NCBI GenBank assembly: GCA_946611835.1
Contig: CAMOEE010000077.1
Location: 1-10,635 of the forward strand
Direction of reading: 5' to 3'
Source: an uncultured Treponema sp.
GTDB lineage: Bacteria; Spirochaetota; Spirochaetia; Treponematales; Treponemataceae
DNA: 10,635 bases
Below, piece after piece: positions 5,404-10,635 of the stretch (position 1 is its first letter; each line of letters starts with the position of its first letter). The translations under genes were made by a program, and so were the position numbers. The notes beneath the pieces were generated by a model. That model was not told the DNA's origin, searched no databases, and saw only the letters and a list, made by a program, of their open reading frames with translations.

Positions 5404-6990
5404 TTACAAATCAAGCAGTTCTGTATAGGCCTTGAGGGCACCCTCAGCCTTGCCTGAAAGAACGGTCTTGGCGAGTTTTTTGCCCAGCTGTACGCCTTCC
5501 TGGTCAAAGCTGTTGATGTTCCATACGAAGCCCTGAAACATGACTTTGTTTTCGAAGTGAGCGAGGAGGGCACCAAGGCTTTCCGGAGTGAGCTGCTTTC
5601 CATAAATAAGACTTGAAGGGCGCTCTCCGGCAAAAGTCTTGTTGGGGTCGCTGTCGTCCTTACCGCAGGCGAAGGCCATAATCTGAGCGGTGACATTTGC
5701 CCCCAGCTTTTTCTGGCTTGTCGAATCCTCGATAATCACATCGTTTCCTGTCTGGTTCTCCTTGAAAGCGATAAACTGGAGGGGAGTGATATCCGTTCCC
5801 TGATGAAGGAGCTGGTAGAATGAGTGCTGGCCGTTTGTTCCAGGCTCGCCGAAGATGACGGGGCCTGTGATGTAGCCGATTGCCTGTCCGAAGCGGTTTA
5901 CGCTCTTTCCGTTTGACTCCATATCCAGCTGCTGCAGGTGAGCAGGGAAGCGTGAGAGTGCCTGTGAGTATGGAAGAACTGCCGTAGCAGGATAGCCCTG
6001 AACATTTCGTTCGTAAATGCCGATGAGAGCGTCCAGCATGGCAGGGTTCTTGAGCAGGTCCTCGTTTGTGGCAAGCTTGTCTTCTTCGGCCGCACCTTTG
6101 AGGAAGTCATCGAAAACTTTGGCACCGAAAGCGAGCGAGAGAACTGCCCCGCCCACACCTGAGGTTGAAGAATAGCGGCCACCGATGTAGTCGTCCATAT
6201 AGAAGGCTTCTAGATAGTCCGGGTTATGGGCCAGCGGAGAAGTTTCTGAGGTGACGGCGATCATGTGTTTTGAAGGATCGAGTCCTGCTTTTTTAAGGGC
6301 GTCCTTTACGAAAGATTCGTTGGTGAGGGTCTCAAGGGTTGTTCCTGATTTTGAGACGAGAATGAAGATTGAGTGGGCCAGGTCCGTTGATTTGAGAACG
6401 GCCGTAGCATCATCCGGGTCAACATTCGAGATGAATTTGGCTTCCATTTTGAATGTGCCGCTTGCTTTTGCCCAGTTTTCCAGGGCAAGGTACATGGCGC
6501 GCGGGCCCAAATCGCTTCCGCCGATACCAATCTGAACGACTGTCGTGAATTTTTCGCCTTTTGCGTTTGTGATTGCTCCTGAATGGACTTTCTCTGCGAA
6601 ATCAGCGATTCTCTTCTGCTCTTTGACATAGAAGTCTCTTTTGTTGCTTCCGTCTGCCATGACATCTTTTCCAAGCTGAGAGCGGCAGAGGTGATGGAGA
6701 ACCATTCGTTTTTCGCCTGTATTGATTACTTCTCCATTGTAAGTGGCAGCGAATTTTTCTGTGAGCTGGGCTTCTTTTGCCAGTTCTTCAAGTACTGAGA
6801 GAACTTTTTCGTCAACCTGCTTTGCGGCGTAGTTGTAGGTAAGTCCGGCTCCCATTGGAACCGAGTATTTTTTTACTCTCTCGGCTGCATTTGAAGATGA
6901 GAGAGCAGATTTTACGCTCACAGCCCCTTTGAGAGACTGGAGTTTTTTGTAAGAAGAAAGTTTGTCAAGGTTTTCCCAAGTGATAGCCAT
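5404..6990 (-). CDS. pgi: Glucose-6-phosphate isomerase
   Basis: A 528-residue cytosolic enzyme that interconverts glucose 6-phosphate and fructose 6-phosphate in glycolysis and gluconeogenesis. Seen: IGIGGSDLGPRAM (154-166) and VSKSGTTLET (212-221) for sugar-phosphate binding, the family signature DDYIGGRYSSTSGVG (266-280) with R272, DMESNGK (356-362) carrying the likely catalytic Glu358, FGEPGTNGQHSFYQLLHQG (380-398) with the likely ring-opening His389, and GVQLGKKLA (499-507) with the conserved Lys504. Length and motifs match the long E. coli/animal type and not the short archaeal or PGI/PMI types. ATG 6990 is chosen because AGGTGG lies 6 bases upstream; an in-frame GTG at 6999 would overlap that site. 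It has its own promoter and terminator, so it appears monocistronic. Confidence 0.96.
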   Translation of the reverse strand: MAITWENLDKLSSYKKLQSLKGAVSVKSALSSSNAAERVKKYSVPMGAGLTYNYAAKQVDEKVLSVLEELAKEAQLTEKFAATYNGEVINTGEKRMVLHHLCRSQLGKDVMADGSNKRDFYVKEQKRIADFAEKVHSGAITNAKGEKFTTVVQIGIGGSDLGPRAMYLALENWAKASGTFKMEAKFISNVDPDDATAVLKSTDLAHSIFILVSKSGTTLETLTNESFVKDALKKAGLDPSKHMIAVTSETSPLAHNPDYLEAFYMDDYIGGRYSSTSGVGGAVLSLAFGAKVFDDFLKGAAEEDKLATNEDLLKNPAMLDALIGIYERNVQGYPATAVLPYSQALSRFPAHLQQLDMESNGKSVNRFGQAIGYITGPVIFGEPGTNGQHSFYQLLHQGTDITPLQFIAFKENQTGNDVIIEDSTSQKKLGANVTAQIMAFACGKDDSDPNKTFAGERPSSLIYGKQLTPESLGALLAHFENKVMFQGFVWNINSFDQEGVQLGKKLAKTVLSGKAEGALKAYTELLDL

Positions 6991-7026
6991 GTTTTCCACC
7001 TTTATTTTTGAAAATAAGATGAAATC

Positions 7027-7035
7027 ATTATATCA
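7027..7035 (-). promoter_or_regulatory. Extended -10 promoter of pgi
   Basis: On the reverse strand TGATATAAT (7035-7027) is a perfect extended -10 element (TGn followed by TATAAT). No good -35 box lies at the right distance, as is common for extended -10 promoters. The predicted start near 7020 gives a leader of about 30 bases containing AAAGGTGG. Confidence 0.55.
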
Positions 7036-7087
7036 TTCATGGAAATAAAAAGCACGAAAAATTTGGAGCAAATGTCAATTAAATGTA

Positions 7088-7561
7088 TTAGTTTGCAGGA
7101 CAGTCAGGGTGAGAGACTGTGGCAGAAGCACTTTCTTTTTTAAGGCCCAGCATCTCACGCATTGTCCTCCAGCCAAGCTCGGCGCATTTTACCCGGGCGG
7201 GCATATGCTGAATTTCACGCAGCGCGCTTGCCTCGTCAAGCTCCTCTATCTGCTCGTCGCTGACCTTTCCCTGAATCATGCCCATGAAGATTTCCGAGAG
7301 GCGCAGGGCCTCGGCCTCAGGTTTTCCGATGATTAAGTCAAGCATCATGTCGCAGCTTGCCTGGCTGATTGCGCAGCCGCTTCCTGCAAATGCGCCGTCA
7401 ACAATTTTTCCGTCCTGAGTCTTGAGGTTAAGGGTGATATTGTCGCCGCAGCTTGGGTTGACTCCCTGAAGGGAGAGGTTTGCACCTGAAAGGTCTGATT
7501 TATGTGCCGGGTTTATATTGTGTTCGTTTAGAATTTCCCGGTAAAGCTCTTTTAATTCCAT
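7088..7561 (-). CDS. sufU: SufU/IscU-type Fe-S cluster scaffold or sulfur-transfer protein
   Basis: A 157-residue NifU-N/IscU fold protein. In Fe-S assembly it accepts sulfur from a SufS-type cysteine desulfurase and passes on sulfur or a nascent cluster. The three conserved cysteines and the Asp are present: NPSCGDN (35-41) with C38 and D40, GSGCAISQAS (60-69) with C63, and RVKCAELGW (123-131) with C126. The roughly 20-residue insert between the second and third Cys (about 95-115) marks the SufU subtype, as distinct from IscU. The C-terminal tail (140-157) is longer than usual and carries an extra C154. The start agrees with the family N-terminus (LKELYREIL), but the only purine-rich site, AGAGG, ends one base before the ATG, so initiation may be weak or coupled. 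No sufS or sufBCD gene lies nearby. It starts 69 bases after the histidine kinase stop with no clear terminator between, so co-transcription is possible. Confidence 0.93.
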   Translation of the reverse strand: MELKELYREILNEHNINPAHKSDLSGANLSLQGVNPSCGDNITLNLKTQDGKIVDGAFAGSGCAISQASCDMMLDLIIGKPEAEALRLSEIFMGMIQGKVSDEQIEELDEASALREIQHMPARVKCAELGWRTMREMLGLKKESASATVSHPDCPAN

Positions 7562-7630
7562 GCCTCTAGTCTAGCAGTTTTTTTGATTTGTGGCCACACC
7601 GGCCCTTTGTTGGAATTTTAAGCCCTGAGA

Positions 7631-8968
7631 CTATCTGTTTTTTGGCAGGGTGAGGGTGAATTCTGCCCACTTCCCGAATTCGCTGTTAGCTACCAGTGTT
7701 CCGCCATGATCCTGTGCGATTGTGCGTGCGATTGCAAGCCCAAGGCCGCTTCCGCCTGTTTTTCGAACCCGTGAATAGTCCGAGCGGTAGAATCGAAGGA
7801 AGATTTTTTCCAGGTCTTCTTTTTGAATGCCTGTTCCTGTGTTGAAAACCTTATATGTGATTTTTTTCTCGTCTGCCATTGCAGAGACCTTAATCTGCGC
7901 ACCTTTCTCAGAATTCTTGAAAGCATTGTCAACGAGAATAATAAAAATCTGTTTGAGTGATTTTTCATCACCGTTACAAATAATATCTTTCTGAACATCA
8001 AGCTCCAGAGTTTTGCCTGCTTCAAATGCGATAACCTCAAATGGAAGAATGCTGTTTTCGACGGCATTTGAGAAATTGAAATCAGAGAATGTGAGTTCGT
8101 TCCGGCCGGCATCGCTTTTTGCGAGGTAGAGGAGGTCTTTTACAAGCTCTCCCATGCGTTTGTTCTCTGCCTTTATGTATTCAAGCCACTTGTTTCCTTT
8201 GATTTCGCCTTCGAGAACATCAATGTTTGCTCCGATTACGGCGATTGGTGTCTTGAGCTCATGGCTTGCGTCTGCGATGAACTGCTTTTGCTTGATAAAG
8301 GCTTCCTTTGCGGGAAGAATCATGTATTTAGAAATTGGAATTGAAATGAGGACCGAAAGAACAATGCTCAGCAAGTATAGCAGGGTTGAATAGATGTAGA
8401 GCTTTCCGAGGGTCTTCAGCTCCGAATTGCGGTTGAGCATACAGATGATGCGGTTTGTGTTCCGCAACTCACGGATGTAGAACATCACGCCGCCGACGGT
8501 CGAACAGCTCTTGTCAGTTTTCAGGGCCTCATTGACGAGATCCTGAATTTCATGCCTGGTGTAGTTTAATGGAAAGTCATGAATTACATCCTGAATGTCA
8601 CCGTTGTTTGATATCAGGACCGAAAAGTAATTCCTGAGGTTGGCCTTGTCCTCGTGCTCCGGGCGGAAGAACTTTGTGATGTTCCTCAGGAAGTCTTCGG
8701 GGTGTTCCCTGCTCGCCGAACTCGTTGCATCGATGTCAGCGATAAGCTCGGGCGGGGGAAGTTCTTCGGGATTCATGTCATCATAATACTGGGGGCGGGG
8801 CCTGTGTCCGTCGTTTTTTGCCAGAAATTCAAGGAAATCTCTGGCTTCGTTTGATTCCCGCCTGGTGATTGCGAAGTTGAGGGAAAAAAGGATTCCCGCA
8901 AAGACAATCATCTCGATAAGAATCATTGAATAAACGAATTTGTACTGAAGTTGCCTGATAACTTTCAT
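7631..8968 (-). CDS. Two-component sensor histidine kinase
   Basis: A 445-residue membrane kinase that would phosphorylate the regulator encoded just upstream. Membrane helices at about 13-34 and 190-212 enclose an extracytoplasmic sensor region (35-189) with a proline- and acid-rich part (about 55-75) and no recognisable sensor fold. No clear HAMP domain separates the second helix from the H-box: FIADASHELKTP (230-241) with H236 follows after about 20 residues. The catalytic domain has an N-box (ILVDNAFKNS, 344-353), an F-box-like region (KIFLRFYR, 388-395) and a G2 box GGSGLGLAIA (405-414). The G1 box reads FNTGTGI, with Asn376 in place of the usual Asp. The gene starts 21 bases after the regulator stop, so the two form one unit. 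The signal sensed cannot be told from the sequence. Confidence 0.93.
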   Translation of the reverse strand: MKVIRQLQYKFVYSMILIEMIVFAGILFSLNFAITRRESNEARDFLEFLAKNDGHRPRPQYYDDMNPEELPPPELIADIDATSSASREHPEDFLRNITKFFRPEHEDKANLRNYFSVLISNNGDIQDVIHDFPLNYTRHEIQDLVNEALKTDKSCSTVGGVMFYIRELRNTNRIICMLNRNSELKTLGKLYIYSTLLYLLSIVLSVLISIPISKYMILPAKEAFIKQKQFIADASHELKTPIAVIGANIDVLEGEIKGNKWLEYIKAENKRMGELVKDLLYLAKSDAGRNELTFSDFNFSNAVENSILPFEVIAFEAGKTLELDVQKDIICNGDEKSLKQIFIILVDNAFKNSEKGAQIKVSAMADEKKITYKVFNTGTGIQKEDLEKIFLRFYRSDYSRVRKTGGSGLGLAIARTIAQDHGGTLVANSEFGKWAEFTLTLPKNR

Positions 8969-8989
8969 TAAATGCCCGCCGTTGCTTTT

Positions 8990-9670
8990 TTATCTTGTTT
9001 CGTCTTCCAGAGAGTATCCGATTCCTCGTGCGGTGCGGATTCGAATACCGACCTTGAGGTTCTCTATCTTTTTTCGGATGAATGAGATGTAGACTTCAAC
9101 ATTATTGTATTCTGCATTGCTCTCACCACCCCAGATTTTTTCGATGAGCTGCTCTTTTGTGATAATCTGGTGAGGATTCTCGAAGAGAAGGTCAAGAATC
9201 TGATATTCTTTGAGAGAAAGCTTGATTGCCTCGCCTGTTCCAGACTGAAGCTCGCAGTTCTTTTTGTTGAGGGTAAGGTCGCCGAAAGTTACGGCATCTT
9301 CCTTAAGCTCTCCCTTGCGGCGTGAAAGAGCCCTTACTCGTGCAAGAAGCTCGTCGCTTGAGAATGGTTTTGTGAGGTAGTCGTCAGCCCCTGCGTCGAG
9401 GCCTGTGATTTTGTCCGTGACATCGTCTTTTGCTGTGAGGAAAATTACAGGAACGTTATTGTGATTCTCACGGAGTTTCTTTAAAATAGTGATACCGTCG
9501 ATTCCTGGAAGCATGATGTCGAGAACGAGGACATCGTAAATCCCTGACTCGGCATATTTGAGTCCTTCTTTTCCGTCAAGAACAGCGTCAATGCTGATCC
9601 TGTTTTTCTTGAAAATCTCAACAAGAGCCTGAGAAAGGCCCTCTTCATCTTCAACCAATAATACTCGCAT
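8990..9670 (-). CDS. OmpR/PhoB-family response regulator
   Basis: A 226-residue DNA-binding regulator. The receiver domain (1-115) has the acidic pocket E7/D8, phospho-acceptor D51 in VLVLDIMLPG (47-56), T79 and K101 in the order of active receivers, so it should be phosphorylated by the adjacent kinase. The C-terminal winged helix (about 125-223) ends with VEVYISFIRKKIE and the wing RTARGIGYSLED, typical of the OmpR group. GGAGG five bases before the ATG supports the start. It is the first gene of the regulator-kinase pair and is transcribed away from icd. CTTA-containing repeats in the 9671-9832 region could be its own sites, which would be autoregulation; this is inference. Confidence 0.95.
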   Translation of the reverse strand: MRVLLVEDEEGLSQALVEIFKKNRISIDAVLDGKEGLKYAESGIYDVLVLDIMLPGIDGITILKKLRENHNNVPVIFLTAKDDVTDKITGLDAGADDYLTKPFSSDELLARVRALSRRKGELKEDAVTFGDLTLNKKNCELQSGTGEAIKLSLKEYQILDLLFENPHQIITKEQLIEKIWGGESNAEYNNVEVYISFIRKKIENLKVGIRIRTARGIGYSLEDETR

Positions 9671-9733
9671 ACATGCCTCCGTAAAATGTTATAATTTAAG
9701 GATAACCCCACTTGCCTTATAAAGTCTTAAAGT

Positions 9734-9762
9734 TGTATAAAATTAAACTTAAATTCTAACAA
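9734..9762 (-). promoter_or_regulatory. Possible promoter of the two-component operon
   Basis: On the reverse strand TTGTTA (9762-9757) is followed after exactly 17 bases by TATACA (9739-9734), each matching the sigma-70 consensus at four of six positions. The start would be near 9727, giving a leader of about 57 bases. The region is A/T-rich, so chance matches are likely. Confidence 0.35.
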
Positions 9763-9817
9763 TTTTCTTATCTTTTTTGTGTTTTTTCTCTTTATATACA
9801 TTATGACGCATATTTTG

Positions 9818-9823
9818 TATAAT
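9818..9823 (+). promoter_or_regulatory. -10 box very close to the icd start
   Basis: A perfect TATAAT lies only 9 bases before the ATG at 9833. The expected transcription start is near 9830, so the mRNA would have almost no leader. The sequence at the -35 distance (TATACA, 9795-9800) is weak. No ribosome binding site is seen upstream of the ATG, which fits a leaderless or near-leaderless transcript. Confidence 0.45.
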
Positions 9824-9832
9824 TCACGCATT

Positions 9833-10635
9833 ATGGCAAAAATTCAGATGAAAAACGCAATCGCCGAACTTGACGGCGATGAAATGACCAGAGTTTTGTG
9901 GGCGGTTATCAAAGAAAAACTTCTTGAACCCTTCGTCGATTTGAAAACCGAATATTATGATTTGGGCTTGAAGCACCGTGATGACACTGACGACAAAGTC
10001 ACTTACGAGTCTGCGGCTGCAATCAAAAGGCTGGGAGTAGGCGTAAAATGCGCCACAATCACCAGCAATGCGGCCCGTGTAAAAGAATACAACTTGAAGC
10101 AGCTTACCCCAAGCCCCAACGGAATCATCCGCGGCGAGCTTGACGGAACTGTTTTTAGGGCACCGATTTTCGTAAAGAATGTTCAGTGCAATGTTACCAG
10201 CTGGAAGAAGCCCATCGTTCTCGGCCGACACGCTTACGGTGATGTCTACAAAAACTGCGAGATTAAGACTCCCTGCGCAGGAAAGGCAGAACTCGTCTTC
10301 ACCGGCGAGGACGGAAAAGAAATCCGCAAGACCATTATGGAGATGAAAGGGCCTGGAATCATCCAGGGTATCCACAACCTCGACAAGTCAATCGAAAGCT
10401 TTGCCCGATGCTGTTTTACTTATGCCCTGGACCAGAAAATCTCAGTCTGGCTTGGCACTAAAGACACCATCTCAAAGACTTACGACGGCAATTTTAAAGA
10501 GATTTTCCAGCGTATTTTCGACAATGAGTACAAGGCTAAGTTCGACGCTGCAGGCCTCGAATATTTCTACACATTAATTGATGACGCTGTTGCCCGAATC
10601 ATGAAGAGCGAGGGCGGTATGCTCTGGGCCTGCAA
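9833..10635 (+). CDS. icd: NADP-dependent isocitrate dehydrogenase (5' part, cut by window end)
   Basis: The first 267 codons of an enzyme that converts isocitrate to 2-oxoglutarate with NADP+ as electron acceptor. The sequence follows the dimeric, eukaryote-like subfamily (about 400 residues) and not the E. coli type: AELDGDEMTR near the N-terminus, GVKCATIT, SPNGIIRGELDGTVFRAPI with the substrate-binding Ser and two Arg, GRHAYGDVYKN with the Arg equivalent to human IDH1 R132 and the following Tyr, TKDTI with the catalytic Lys equivalent to K212, and LIDDAVARIMKSEGG with metal-binding Asp. The frame is open to the end of the window. ATG 9833 matches the family start; an in-frame ATG at 9803 would add ten residues, and one at 9848 would remove five. 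No Shine-Dalgarno sequence precedes any of them. Confidence 0.95.
   Translation, partial: MAKIQMKNAIAELDGDEMTRVLWAVIKEKLLEPFVDLKTEYYDLGLKHRDDTDDKVTYESAAAIKRLGVGVKCATITSNAARVKEYNLKQLTPSPNGIIRGELDGTVFRAPIFVKNVQCNVTSWKKPIVLGRHAYGDVYKNCEIKTPCAGKAELVFTGEDGKEIRKTIMEMKGPGIIQGIHNLDKSIESFARCCFTYALDQKISVWLGTKDTISKTYDGNFKEIFQRIFDNEYKAKFDAAGLEYFYTLIDDAVARIMKSEGGMLWAC

Noticed and set aside
6991..6999. GTG start for pgi, adding three residues
   Set aside because: The AGGTGG ribosome site would overlap this codon; ATG 6990 has correct spacing.
7027..7078. TTGACA at 7073-7078 as the -35 box of the pgi promoter
   Set aside because: It lies about 40 bases from the TATAAT box, far beyond the usual 16-19, so the pair cannot work together.
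7598..7613. GGCC-N5-GGCC hairpin between the kinase and SufU genes as a terminator
   Set aside because: The stem has only four pairs and no T-run follows on the transcribed strand.
9824..10375. Open frame of 183 codons on the - strand
   Set aside because: It lies antisense to icd, whose protein is clearly recognisable, and its translation resembles no family. It is a by-product of icd codon use.

Overview
This 10.6-kb window looks like a chromosomal segment from a host-associated spirochaete, most likely a Treponema or a close relative. That placement is an inference from the moderate GC content with A/T-rich intergenic stretches, the AAA-ATPase/nuclease-like fusion, a clostridial/treponemal type isocitrate dehydrogenase and the general protein style. 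No rRNA or other firm taxonomic marker is present. No tRNA, insertion sequence or CRISPR array was found, and no gene-free stretch exceeds about 210 bases.

Layout. Positions 1-62 may hold the last codons of a truncated upstream gene. A symmetric array of TAACCT/AGGTTA motifs (70-133) overlaps the likely promoter of a 608-residue ATPase gene on the + strand (156-1982). A cluster of hairpins (2007-2150) separates it from the convergent iron-uptake operon on the - strand. In order of transcription that operon is feoA (5194-4982), a second feoA-like gene (4940-4719), feoB (4699-2321) and a 50-residue Cys-rich membrane protein (2311-2159). It starts at a promoter (5215-5243) that is covered by two perfect palindromes, a probable metal-responsive operator. 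Upstream, also on the - strand, are pgi, encoding glucose-6-phosphate isomerase (6990-5404), with its own extended -10 promoter and terminator; a SufU-type Fe-S scaffold gene (7561-7088); and a two-component system, histidine kinase (8968-7631) and OmpR-family regulator (9670-8990). Divergent from the regulator, the + strand carries the first two thirds of an NADP-dependent isocitrate dehydrogenase gene (from 9833), cut by the window end.

How they fit together. The feo cluster is a complete ferrous iron import module: a GTPase-gated inner-membrane transporter, two small SH3-like accessory proteins and a Cys-rich membrane peptide. The SufU scaffold is a consumer of iron, and pgi and icd belong to central carbon metabolism. 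The signal sensed by the two-component system cannot be read from the sequence. The least explained items are the ATPase/nuclease-like protein with its palindromic promoter array, the double-palindrome feo operator, and the SD-less start of icd.
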